From Poriferisodalis sp965237655 (GTDB lineage Bacteria > Actinomycetota > Acidimicrobiia > Acidimicrobiales > Poriferisodalaceae), in NCBI RefSeq assembly GCF_965237655.1, contig NZ_CBDEGB010000001.1, forward strand, positions 248,001-312,000: 64,000 bases of DNA, in the 5' to 3' direction. The notes under the pieces are model-generated. The model was not told the DNA's origin. It saw only the letters and a program-made list of their open reading frames with translations, and searched no databases. A program made the translations under genes and the position numbers. This document shows positions 51,943 through 60,472 of this stretch, in pieces (positions within the stretch are counted from its first letter, which is position 1; every line of letters starts with the position of its first letter).

Positions 51943-52311
51943 TCAGCAGTTCAGGTTGGGGCTGAGGTCGCAGCCCGCTGGGTCGGTCCAGAACACCATC
52001 GAGGTGCCCAACGCCGCGTAGACGGCGACGGCGAGCACCAAGCCACCCACGAACAGCCACGTGAAGAGCTTGTTGTCGAACCGCAGGTGCATGAAATAAG
52101 CGACGACAATCAGGAATTTCACCACCATCAGGATGAGCAGCGCCGGAACCTCCACCGGACCGAAGTCCACGAAGTACGTCATCACCTCCGCTGCTGTCAG
52201 CGCACCCAGCAGCAGGGCGACCTTGATGTAGCCGAAGTCGCTCAGGCCGTGTTCGTGGTCGCCGTGGTCGTCGTGAACCTCTTCGGGGGCGGTTTCGGTG
52301 GCGGTGCTCAT
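51943..52311 (-). CDS. cytochrome c oxidase subunit IV-like (prokaryotic)
   Basis: A 122-aa protein with three membrane helices (about 29-50, 55-76 and 84-104). YIKVALLLGALTAAEVMTYF and VVKFLIVVAYFMHLRFDN match the COX4_pro subunit of caa3-type oxidases. The start is ATG 52311. A His/Asp-rich N terminus precedes the first helix. It follows the subunit III gene by 11 nt and closes the oxidase block. Confidence 0.85.
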   Translation of the reverse strand: MSTATETAPEEVHDDHGDHEHGLSDFGYIKVALLLGALTAAEVMTYFVDFGPVEVPALLILMVVKFLIVVAYFMHLRFDNKLFTWLFVGGLVLAVAVYAALGTSMVFWTDPAGCDLSPNLNC

Positions 52312-52322
52312 CGCTGCACTCC

Positions 52323-52991
52323 CTACGGGATCAAGTAGACGACCGCGAAGATCACGATCCACACGATGTCGACGAAGTGCCAGTACAGGCCGATGATCTC
52401 GACGGTTTCCGCCCGTTCAGGCCCGAGAATTCCACGGTTCACCAGCATCCACAGCGTGACGAGCATGACGATGCCCAGCGACACGTGTACGCCGTGGAAA
52501 CCGGTCAGCGTGTAGAAGGCCGACGACGAGATGCTGACCGTGTACCCGAGTCCCTCCCGGTAGAAGCTCGTGAACTCGTACACCTGCCCGGCGATGAACA
52601 CCGCGCCCAGCGCGGCAGTGCTCAGCAACCACAGCTTGCAGCGTTCCATTTCGCGACGGGTAATCGACGACACCGCCAGCACCATCGTGAGCGAGCTCAT
52701 CAGCAGCACAAACGAACTCACCGATGTGAACGGGATGTCGAACAGATCAGCCGCCGCCAACGGCTCCTCGCCCGATGGCGGCTTGCGGTTGCGCAGCAGC
52801 AGGTACGTCGAGATCAGCGCGCCGAAGAGCAGACAATCTGAGCCCAGGAAGGCCCACATCGTCATCTTCTCGTTGGACAGGCTCGTGGTGGGCGGCACCA
52901 TCTCGTAGTCGTCCCACGAGGTGCGCGGGTACGCGAATTGCGGCTCGTCCGGATCGACTGGTTCGACGGCGGCTTCAGCGGTCTCAGTCAC
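52323..52991 (-). CDS. ctaE: cytochrome c oxidase subunit III
   Basis: A 222-aa protein with five to six helices. FLGSDCLLFGALISTYLLL, the H of GFHGVHVSLGI and the final YWHFVDIVWIVIF are COX3 signatures. I start at GTG 52991 (TETAEAAVEP), which overlaps the subunit I stop as GTGACTGA; ATG 53006 is the alternative. It stabilises the catalytic subunit. Confidence 0.92.
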   Translation of the reverse strand: MTETAEAAVEPVDPDEPQFAYPRTSWDDYEMVPPTTSLSNEKMTMWAFLGSDCLLFGALISTYLLLRNRKPPSGEEPLAAADLFDIPFTSVSSFVLLMSSLTMVLAVSSITRREMERCKLWLLSTAALGAVFIAGQVYEFTSFYREGLGYTVSISSSAFYTLTGFHGVHVSLGIVMLVTLWMLVNRGILGPERAETVEIIGLYWHFVDIVWIVIFAVVYLIP

Positions 52992-55062
52992 CGGTGGCCT
53001 CCCCATTCGGCGTGCTGGCCGCCAGCACGCCATTCCCGTCAGCGTGGCCGTTGGGGCCGCCGTCATGATCGTCGTCGTGACCGTCATGGCCGTGGTCGTC
53101 GTGGCCGTGGCCATGCCCCGCGTCGGGATCGGTGGGCGGCTCGAGAGTCCAGCCGAACATCGAGCCGACCAGCAGCAGCAGGCCGATGCCGGTGATCCAC
53201 AAGTTGTAGATGAGCCCGAACCCGATGAGCGGCAGGCCCATGGCCAGCACGATGGGCCAGTACGACGGCGACGGCAGGTGCGGGTGCTGGTCGCCAAGCT
53301 GGGCGATGTCGTTGCCATAGGCGACCCGGCGCAACTTGCCGTTCTCGTCGTGTTGGTACTTCTTGTGCCAGAAGTCGTCGACGTCGGTCACCACGGGCAC
53401 GTAGTCGAAGTTGTGCTCGGGTGCCGGCGAAGGAATCGCCCATTCGAGCGTGCGGCCGTCCCACGGGTCGGCCTCGGCCTTCGGCTCGAGGCCCCGGCGG
53501 AAGCGGCCCCACGTCCCGAAGATGTTGACGGCGAAGATCACCATGGAAATGAAGATGATGAAGTAGCCGATCGTGGCGACCTTGTTCCAGAATTCGAATC
53601 CGTCGAATTCCCCGTAGACGCTGTGGCGCCGAGCCATGCCCTGCAAGCCCACGATGTGCATCGGCCCGAACGTGAGGTTAAAGCCCAGCAGCACCAGCCA
53701 GAAGTGCCAGCGTCCGAGCCGCTCATTCAGGTGGAAGCCGAATGCCTTGGGCCACCAGTAGTACATGCCGGCGAACAGGCCCATGAGCGCGCCGCCGAAG
53801 AGCACGTAGTGGAAGTGCGCCACGATGAAGTACGTGTCGGTCTGCTGGGTGTCGGCGGGCGCAATGGCGTGCATGACGCCGGACAGGCCGCCGATGGTGA
53901 ACATCGAGACCAGCGATACCGAGAACATCATCGGCACCGTGAAGCGGACCTTCCCACCCCACATGGTTGCGATCCAGTTCAGGATCTTCACGCCGGTGGG
54001 CACAGCGATGAACATGGTCGTCGCTGAGAACGCCGCTACCGACACCGGCCCCATGCCGGAGGTGAACATGTGGTGCGCCCACACGCCCCAGCCCATGAAG
54101 CCGATGGCGGCACCCGACAACACCACGATCGGATAGCCGAACAGCGGCTTGCGGCTGAACACCGGCAGCGTCTCAGACACGATGCCGAACGACGGCAGGA
54201 CGAGGATGTACACCTCGGGATGGCCGAATATCCAGAACAGGTGCTGCCACAGCAGCGGATCGGCGCCCGCGGTCACGTCGAAGAAGTTCGAATCGAAGGT
54301 GCGGTCGAAGGTCAGCAGCACGAGTGCCACAGTGATGACCGGCAGTGCGAAGACCAGCAGGAACTGCACCACCAGGATCATCCAGGTGAACACCGGCATG
54401 CGCAGCAGCGACATGCCCGGGCAGCGCATGTTGAGGATGGTCACGAGCAGGTTGAGCGCGCCCAGCAGCGAGGCGATGCCGACGATCTGCAAGCCGATCG
54501 CGTAGAAGTCCATGCCGTTGCCGGGGCTGAACGCCAGCCCGGTATTGGGTGCGTAGGCAAACCAGCCGCCGTCAGCGCCACCGCCGAGGAACCAGCTGAG
54601 ATTCAAGAAAATTCCGCCGAAGGCGAAAATCCACAATCCGAGGGCATTCATCCGGGGGAAGGCCACGTCTCGGGCGCCGATCTGCAGCGGCACCAGATAG
54701 TTCGCGAACGCGTTCGCGAGCGGCATGATCACCAGGAAGACCATGGTGACGCCGTGCATGGTGAAGAGCTGGTTGTAGGAGTCGGCGCTCAACACCCCGG
54801 CGTCCGGCCCCCACAGCTGCAGGCGGACGAGCCCGGCCTCGATGCCACCCACGAGGAACCAGAACATGGCGGCAGCGCCGTACATGATTCCGATCTTCTT
54901 GTGGTCCACCGTGAACAGCCACGAGCGCCAGCCCATCGCTTGAGTGGGGCGTGCAAAGACGCCGGTGCGTGGCGAGTCGTCGGTGACGTGGGGGGCATCG
55001 CCGGCTACCTCGAGCTCGGTGCCGAATGCTTCGCCTTCTGGGCGATCGGTGATGATTGCCAT
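52984..55062 (-). CDS. ctaD: cytochrome c oxidase subunit I
   Basis: The 692-aa catalytic subunit of a haem-copper oxidase. Haem a and a3 ligands H103 (TMHGV), H415 and H417 (AHFHYV), and CuB ligands H280 with cross-linked Y284 (GHPEVY), H329 and H330 (WAHHMF) are all present. DVAFPRMNALG and MYYWWPKAFG are usual. The protein is about 130 residues longer than common subunit I: after residue 555 it has a soluble stretch, then a two-helix part (PSPSYWPIVLAMG...) and a tail of His/Asp repeats (HGHGHDDHGHDGH). It pairs with subunit II-cytochrome c at 55092, 29 nt upstream. Confidence 0.96.
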   Translation of the reverse strand: MAIITDRPEGEAFGTELEVAGDAPHVTDDSPRTGVFARPTQAMGWRSWLFTVDHKKIGIMYGAAAMFWFLVGGIEAGLVRLQLWGPDAGVLSADSYNQLFTMHGVTMVFLVIMPLANAFANYLVPLQIGARDVAFPRMNALGLWIFAFGGIFLNLSWFLGGGADGGWFAYAPNTGLAFSPGNGMDFYAIGLQIVGIASLLGALNLLVTILNMRCPGMSLLRMPVFTWMILVVQFLLVFALPVITVALVLLTFDRTFDSNFFDVTAGADPLLWQHLFWIFGHPEVYILVLPSFGIVSETLPVFSRKPLFGYPIVVLSGAAIGFMGWGVWAHHMFTSGMGPVSVAAFSATTMFIAVPTGVKILNWIATMWGGKVRFTVPMMFSVSLVSMFTIGGLSGVMHAIAPADTQQTDTYFIVAHFHYVLFGGALMGLFAGMYYWWPKAFGFHLNERLGRWHFWLVLLGFNLTFGPMHIVGLQGMARRHSVYGEFDGFEFWNKVATIGYFIIFISMVIFAVNIFGTWGRFRRGLEPKAEADPWDGRTLEWAIPSPAPEHNFDYVPVVTDVDDFWHKKYQHDENGKLRRVAYGNDIAQLGDQHPHLPSPSYWPIVLAMGLPLIGFGLIYNLWITGIGLLLLVGSMFGWTLEPPTDPDAGHGHGHDDHGHDGHDDDHDGGPNGHADGNGVLAASTPNGEATGD

Positions 55063-55091
55063 CGGGTCGTCCCCCTAAGTCCGGGCCGTGC

Positions 55092-56222
55092 TCATTGGGG
55101 CAGCACGGGCGGGCTGCCGAGGGTCTTCAGGTACGCCATGAGGTTGTCGAGGTCCTGATCGGTCAGCACTTCGGAGAAGTCCAGCATGCCCTGCTGGTTG
55201 TCCGCGCGGGCCGGCTTCATGTTCGGCGCATTGCGCACCCACTCACGAAGCTTGGCGATGTTGAGGCTGCCGTCGGGCAGGTACGTGTCGTACAGCGCCC
55301 CGGCGAACGCCGTGCGGCCCATCAGGTTGGTGAGGTTCGGCGCGAGGCCTGAGAGGAGGTTCGCGTTGCCGGCGGCGGCGCTCTCGTACGCACCGTCGAC
55401 GACGTGGCAGCTGATGCAGTGGGTCTCGAACAGCGTCGCTCCGGCGGCTTCGGGCGTCCCCTCAGCGGGTGCGACGTCTCGGGCCTGTGTCTGTCCGTCG
55501 TACTGCTGCTGCACCCAGCGATCGAAATCGTCGGGGTCGAGCGCAATGGCCCGCATCTGCATGTTGGCGTGGCTCAGGCCGCAGAACTCCACGCACTCTC
55601 CGTAGAAGATGCCCGGCTCGTTGGAGCTGATCCGCCAATCGTGCACACGCCCGGGCACAGCGTCTTTCTTGCCGTTCAGCCGGGGGATCCAGAACGAGTG
55701 GATGACGTCGTTGGAATGGATTTCGAGGTTGATCTCTTCGCCGGTGGGGATGACCAGATCGTTCGCAGTGACGATGTCGTACTGGCCGTTCTCGTCGATG
55801 TCGTAGCTGAACTGCCACCACCACTGCTGGCCCTCAACCTTGATCGTGATTCCGTCACCTTCTTTGGCGAGCGCGAACACCGTCGGCAAGGTGATCACGG
55901 TCAGGAAGATCAGCAAGATCGTCGGGATGATCGTCCACGTAAGTTCGGCTTTGCGGTTGCCGTGGATCTGCGGGGGCAGGTCGTCGGGGTCGTCGGTGGG
56001 CTTGGCCCGGAACTTCACGATGATCGTGGCAACCGCAGCCGCCACGAAGATGCCGACACCGACTGCCATCCAGCCCGACAGGCGCATGAGGCCGTCGATT
56101 TTCTGCGCGTTCTCCCCGACCGGTTTGGTGGCATCGAGGCGACCGGTGGCACAGCCTGCTGCAATCAACCCCAGCAGGGCCAACGCGACCAGGCGCCAGC
56201 GTCGAGCGAAACCGGTGCCCAT
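55092..56222 (-). CDS. ctaC: cytochrome c oxidase subunit II fused to cytochrome c (caa3 type)
   Basis: A 376-aa lipoprotein-like protein. LLGLIAAGC is a lipobox, followed by two membrane helices. The CuA site is GECVEFCGLSHANM with the earlier His in VIHSFWIPRL. The C-terminal part has CISCH, a haem c domain, and a Met in NQQGMLDF. The start ATG 56222 overlaps the upstream stop (ATGA). Subunit II with a fused cytochrome c marks a caa3 oxidase. Confidence 0.95.
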   Translation of the reverse strand: MGTGFARRWRLVALALLGLIAAGCATGRLDATKPVGENAQKIDGLMRLSGWMAVGVGIFVAAAVATIIVKFRAKPTDDPDDLPPQIHGNRKAELTWTIIPTILLIFLTVITLPTVFALAKEGDGITIKVEGQQWWWQFSYDIDENGQYDIVTANDLVIPTGEEINLEIHSNDVIHSFWIPRLNGKKDAVPGRVHDWRISSNEPGIFYGECVEFCGLSHANMQMRAIALDPDDFDRWVQQQYDGQTQARDVAPAEGTPEAAGATLFETHCISCHVVDGAYESAAAGNANLLSGLAPNLTNLMGRTAFAGALYDTYLPDGSLNIAKLREWVRNAPNMKPARADNQQGMLDFSEVLTDQDLDNLMAYLKTLGSPPVLPQ

Positions 56223-57010
56223 CACTCGTGTCCCCCGCCGGTTTCGCCAGACTCGTCCGATTCGCCTGAGCCCTCCTCGCCAGGTTCGCCGTGATCGCCA
56301 GCGATCTCGGCGCCGCCCTCCGGGTGAAACTCGCGCTCACCCCTCACCCCAAAAGCGATGCCCGCCACGATGAGTGCAACGCCACCCAGTACCAGCGTCG
56401 AGGCCATCACCGAACGCCTGATCTGGGGCTTGGCGTACACCACGAACGCGAACGCCAGGATCATCGCTGCAATCACGATTGCCGCCAAGCTCGCCTTGGT
56501 CTTGCTCACCGACAGGAAGATCCGGGAGGCCAGCACCACCGGCACACCGATGCCCAGCACGCCATAGAGCGAGATCTCGAAGGGCCGCAGCAACCGGGCC
56601 CGCTCGACCGCATTCGATGCTGCGTCAGTGGAGAGGTGCTCGGCCCACGCGCTCATCGTCCACTCGACAGCGGAAATGAGCAGCAGCGCCACGCCTGCAA
56701 TGGTCAGCAGGGAGCCCGTCACCAAGCCGACCATGAGCACGCCCATGCCCACCGCCGCCATGATCGGCCAGTAGGCCGGTGTCGGTCGGTAGTCGTGCGA
56801 ATGCTCCCGGTCGGGCGAGTCGCCGTCGCCCACCGTCAGTGCCAGGGCGAACAGCAGCGCAAATGCCGCAGCAGCGACACCCAGCACGATGGTGGCGTAC
56901 ATGACCACATGGCCCGTGTCGTCCATACCGGTGAGCACGCCGACAACCACCGCGGCTGCGGCGGCCAGCGCGATGCGACCGGCGAAGTACCTGCTGGCGA
57001 TGCCGACCAT
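56222..57010 (-). CDS. membrane protein with CtaD-tail-like helix pair
   Basis: A 262-aa protein. Two N-terminal helices, then YRPTPAYWPIMAAVGMGVLM and a further helix, three helices in the second half, and a Glu/Gly/Ser/His tail. The PTPAYWPI start with the IAGVALLLISAVEWTM-like second helix matches the tail of subunit I (PSPSYWPI...ITGIGLLLLVGSMFGWTL). It is probably an oxidase accessory (subunit IV-like) subunit. It is coupled to ctaC by ATGA and lies 6 nt from the subunit III paralogue. Confidence 0.75.
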   Translation of the reverse strand: MVGIASRYFAGRIALAAAAAVVVGVLTGMDDTGHVVMYATIVLGVAAAAFALLFALALTVGDGDSPDREHSHDYRPTPAYWPIMAAVGMGVLMVGLVTGSLLTIAGVALLLISAVEWTMSAWAEHLSTDAASNAVERARLLRPFEISLYGVLGIGVPVVLASRIFLSVSKTKASLAAIVIAAMILAFAFVVYAKPQIRRSVMASTLVLGGVALIVAGIAFGVRGEREFHPEGGAEIAGDHGEPGEEGSGESDESGETGGGHE

Positions 57011-57016
57011 CGATCC

Positions 57017-57658
57017 CTACTTCACCACGTACACGACGTACCAGGTGGCTGCCCACGCAAGCACGGCGAAGTCCCAGAAGAAGACCGCTGAGCCCAGCGG
57101 CGTCGAACGGTCGCGGCCGACGCCGCCGCCGAGCGACCGGAGCGTCATGAGGCCGAGGTAGAACATTCCGACGATCAGGATCGCCAGTGAAAGCCCAGTC
57201 ACCGCGAACGCGAGATTGGCCCACTCGCCCGAACCGAGCTCTACCTCCATGCGGTTCAGGCTGAACATCACCATGTTGAAGAAGGCGAAGCCCATCACCA
57301 GCGTGATGGCCATGCCCACCCAGGTATGACCGCGTTCGCCGCGGCCGCTTGCCCACACGGCCCAGTGCGCAGTCACCACCGAGACGAGCAGCGTGATGAG
57401 GGCATAGACGAGCTGCGGACTCGGTACAGCGTGGCCGGCCAGCCATTCGTGGCCCGGGTCCATGCCCGAGGCGTGCCGGCGGGCCATGTAGTGGCCCAGC
57501 GCTCCGGCGACTGCCATGGCCCCGGCTGCAATCGCAAAGCCCGTGCCGACCAGCTGGCTACGCGGGCGCGGCGGCGGGCCTGGAACGACGTAGCGGCCTG
57601 GTTGGGGGACATCGACGGTGCTGGCCGTGGTGGCTGGGCTGGCGACAGACGCTGGCAT
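57017..57658 (-). CDS. subunit III-like oxidase paralogue
   Basis: A 213-aa protein with five helices. The arrangement HWAVWASGRGERGHTWVGMA and FFWDFAVLAWAATWYVVYVV resembles COX3, with the C-terminal F-W-D-F-A in place of WHFVD. The N-terminal 38 residues are Pro/Ser-rich and not conserved. It shares its start/stop base with the ligand-free subunit I paralogue, suggesting they act together. Confidence 0.78.
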   Translation of the reverse strand: MPASVASPATTASTVDVPQPGRYVVPGPPPRPRSQLVGTGFAIAAGAMAVAGALGHYMARRHASGMDPGHEWLAGHAVPSPQLVYALITLLVSVVTAHWAVWASGRGERGHTWVGMAITLVMGFAFFNMVMFSLNRMEVELGSGEWANLAFAVTGLSLAILIVGMFYLGLMTLRSLGGGVGRDRSTPLGSAVFFWDFAVLAWAATWYVVYVVK

Positions 57659-59379
57659 CAGGCTGGCACCTCGGTCGCTTCCCGCTCGGTTGCGGCAACG
57701 CTGCCGTTGAGCTCAGCGTCCAGCAGCGGTGTTCCAGAGGTGAGCTCGGGCAGGGAATCGGCGGGACCGAGCGGGGGTGGCGAGTCGAGCAGCCACTCGG
57801 GTGTGAGACCGCCCCATGGGTCTGCTTCGGCCTCGGCGCCTTTGCCCATGGCCACTGAGACCAAGAGGTTCAGCACCACGAGCGCCAGGCCGGCCAGCAC
57901 GATCAGCACACCGACCGCGCCGAGCGCCGAGAGGCCCTCCGCGCCGGAGGTGTCGACGAGGTGGGCATAGTCAGTGGTCTCGTTCGGCGCGTGATACACA
58001 AACTGCGGCTGCTCGGTGAAGGCGCCCGACAGCGTCGGACCGAGCCACGCCAGGAAGGCGCCACCTCCGATCGCCGCGAAGCTGGCCCAGCCAGCGAGTT
58101 CAGACAAGCGCCGGCCCCAGATCTTGGGCGCCCACCAGTGCAGCGCAGCCAGCGCGCCGAGCAGTCCTGCCCCGTAGATGAGCAGGCTCTGCTGGCCCGT
58201 GATCCAAGTTGTAGAGCGCAGTGGGGCATTCCCGTCAATGCCTCGGCCAGCGATTTGCAGCCAATCCACAGCCGCACCGATCAGTCCGATGAGCGCGGCG
58301 ACCGCCACGAGATTGCCGGCGACGAATGCAGCCAGCACAGCCGTGTTGGGGCGCGGCCACTTGCGGCTCTGCCACACGGTGAAGCCCAGCAGTGCTAGCA
58401 ACCCAGAGACACCCGCCAGCGCACCGGCGTACAGGCCGACCAGCACGATGCCTTCGAGGCCATCGACGATGTCGGCGCCCTCGTTGGTGATGCCGAAGTT
58501 GGCCCAGGCGCCGAATCCGAAGAGCCCGACGAGGCCCATCGTGAAGTAGAGCGCCAGCGGTTCGAAGACCCAGCGCCGGGCTGCGGCGAGCATGATCTCG
58601 GCGGCCACGCCCAGAACCGGCACGACGTAGATGAACAACTGCGGCGTCCGGTACATCCAGTCGATACGGGACCAGATGCCGTAGTTGCCTTCGAGGAACA
58701 CGCGGCCGTAGCGGTGGTCGATGTAGAGAATGACGATCTGGCCGAGCACCACGCCGAGGCTGACCACCAGCATCGACGCCGTTACGAGCGCCGACCACGC
58801 GAATGGGGGCGTGCGGTCCATGTACATGCCCGGGGCACGCATGGTGAGCGTGGTGACGGCAACGCAAATGGCGCCGGTGAGCAGCGACATCACGAGCCCG
58901 GCAACCGCCAGCAAGTGCAGGTCGACGCCGTCGTCCCAGCCCCCACCGGGCCCGCCGTTGGCGATGTACGCGCCAACGAGGATGCCGAACGAGACCAGCC
59001 AGCCCCAGAACGACAGAGCTGCTGCCCGGCCGAATGCCACGTTGGGGGCACCCACCTGCAGCGGGACCACATACATCGCAATGCCCAGGAACAGCGGGAT
59101 GAGCATGCCGAACACCAAAGCGTCCCGCGTGAACGTGAACGCCTGCACGAAGGTGTCGGAATTCAGAACGGTGTGGCCGTTTGCTGAGGCCAGATCGAAG
59201 CGCACCAGCAGGTCGGTGACCGCACCAGCCAGAGCGAACAGCAGGGAACAGGCGATGAACAGGCGACCGATGCGCTTGTGGTCGGTGGTATTGAGCCAGC
59301 CGAACGCCGTTGGGTCTTCTGCCTGTGAAGCCACGGCAGATCCTTCCGAATGCTCAGCTTCGGTAGTGGCGTCGGTCAT
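57658..59379 (-). CDS. subunit I paralogue of haem-copper oxidase lacking all metal ligands
   Basis: A 573-aa protein (ATG 59379; the longer frame adds 18 residues). The TTDHKRIGRLF start, YVVPLQVGAPNVAFGRAAAL and HWWAPKIWG match subunit I helix by helix. All ligands are changed: H103 of CtaD is T84, H280 and Y284 are T245 and F249 (YRTPQLF), H329/H330 are N294/F295 (WANFG), H415 and H417 are Q396 and S398 (TGQQSLL). It cannot bind haem a/a3 or CuB in the usual way. A PE-rich tail follows. Twelve or so helices remain, so the fold is likely kept. A structural or regulatory role is inference. Confidence 0.88.
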   Translation of the reverse strand: MTDATTEAEHSEGSAVASQAEDPTAFGWLNTTDHKRIGRLFIACSLLFALAGAVTDLLVRFDLASANGHTVLNSDTFVQAFTFTRDALVFGMLIPLFLGIAMYVVPLQVGAPNVAFGRAAALSFWGWLVSFGILVGAYIANGGPGGGWDDGVDLHLLAVAGLVMSLLTGAICVAVTTLTMRAPGMYMDRTPPFAWSALVTASMLVVSLGVVLGQIVILYIDHRYGRVFLEGNYGIWSRIDWMYRTPQLFIYVVPVLGVAAEIMLAAARRWVFEPLALYFTMGLVGLFGFGAWANFGITNEGADIVDGLEGIVLVGLYAGALAGVSGLLALLGFTVWQSRKWPRPNTAVLAAFVAGNLVAVAALIGLIGAAVDWLQIAGRGIDGNAPLRSTTWITGQQSLLIYGAGLLGALAALHWWAPKIWGRRLSELAGWASFAAIGGGAFLAWLGPTLSGAFTEQPQFVYHAPNETTDYAHLVDTSGAEGLSALGAVGVLIVLAGLALVVLNLLVSVAMGKGAEAEADPWGGLTPEWLLDSPPPLGPADSLPELTSGTPLLDAELNGSVAATEREATEVPA

Positions 59380-59536
59380 GCGGCGAAGTGATTCCCGGAC
59401 TCGGCTGGCAGCGCCGCTTTGGGGCGACACCAACGGGGCACTCTAGCGACCCGCGGGCTCCTCAACCAGATTGTCTGCGACCAAATCGCGGCGGTCTTCC
59501 GCACTGGCTGAACGCCGGTGCCCCACCACAACCCCG

Positions 59537-60436
59537 TCACCAGCCGAACCGCACAATCACGTCGGCTGCCATCGCCACGAACAGCAGGCCGAGGTATGCG
59601 ATGGAGCTGTGGAAGACGCGCATTGCGGTACCAGGGTTCAGAGAGCGCCAGAGCGCCAGCAGTTGCCACCCGAATGCTGCACCCCCAGACACCGCTGCCA
59701 CCAAGTACAGCGCTCCTGTTTCGGCGGCCACGGCGAACCACAGCGACAGCGCGATCACCGCGACCGTGTGCAGCGTCATCTGCACCAGCACCGAGCGCTC
59801 GCTCGCTACCGACGGCAGCATCGGCACGTCGGCAGCGCCGTAGTCGTCGGCATAGCGAATTGCCAGCGCCCAGAAGTGCGGCGGCGTCCAGAAGAAGACG
59901 ATAGCGAAAGCGATCCAGGCCTCAAGCGACAGCGAGCCCGTCACGGCCGCCCAGCCGACGAGCACCGGCGCCGCGCCCGCCGCCCCGCCGATGACGATGT
60001 TCTGGGCGGACGTCCGCTTCAGCCACAGCGTGTACACGAACACGTAGAACAGGCAGGCCGCCAGCGCCAGCAGCGCTGCCAGCAGATTGGCGCCCCACCA
60101 CAGAATCCCGAAGGCCAACACCTCGAGCACCACGCCGTAGATCAGGGCCGCGCGGGGCGTCACGGTGCCGACGACCAGCGGTCGATGCGCCGTCCGAGCC
60201 ATCGTGGCATCGATGTCGCGATCGATGTACATGTTGAAGGTGTTGGCACCTGCCGCGGACAGCGTGCCGCCGACGACGGTGAGCACCACAAGCGCCAGGC
60301 TGGGCACGCCACCTTCGGCGACAAACATCGGCGGCACCGTTGTCACCAGCAGCAGCTCGATGATGCGCGGCTTCGTGAGCGCGACATACCCCCGCAATGT
60401 TGATCCAAACAGTGTTGGGCGCAGCGTCGCCAGCAT
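59537..60436 (-). CDS. ctaB: haem O synthase (protoheme IX farnesyltransferase)
   Basis: A 299-aa UbiA-family prenyltransferase. Motifs NTFNMYIDRDIDATM and the second YADDYGAADVPMLP carry the Mg2+-binding Asp residues. TKPRIIELLLVTTVPPM is the N-terminal signature. I start at ATG 60436. It adds a farnesyl chain to haem b. ctaA is divergent, 36 nt away. Confidence 0.95.
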   Translation of the reverse strand: MLATLRPTLFGSTLRGYVALTKPRIIELLLVTTVPPMFVAEGGVPSLALVVLTVVGGTLSAAGANTFNMYIDRDIDATMARTAHRPLVVGTVTPRAALIYGVVLEVLAFGILWWGANLLAALLALAACLFYVFVYTLWLKRTSAQNIVIGGAAGAAPVLVGWAAVTGSLSLEAWIAFAIVFFWTPPHFWALAIRYADDYGAADVPMLPSVASERSVLVQMTLHTVAVIALSLWFAVAAETGALYLVAAVSGGAAFGWQLLALWRSLNPGTAMRVFHSSIAYLGLLFVAMAADVIVRFGW

Positions 60437-60472
60437 TGCTGTGAGCGTACGTGTCGCCTCTAGCGTTTCGGC

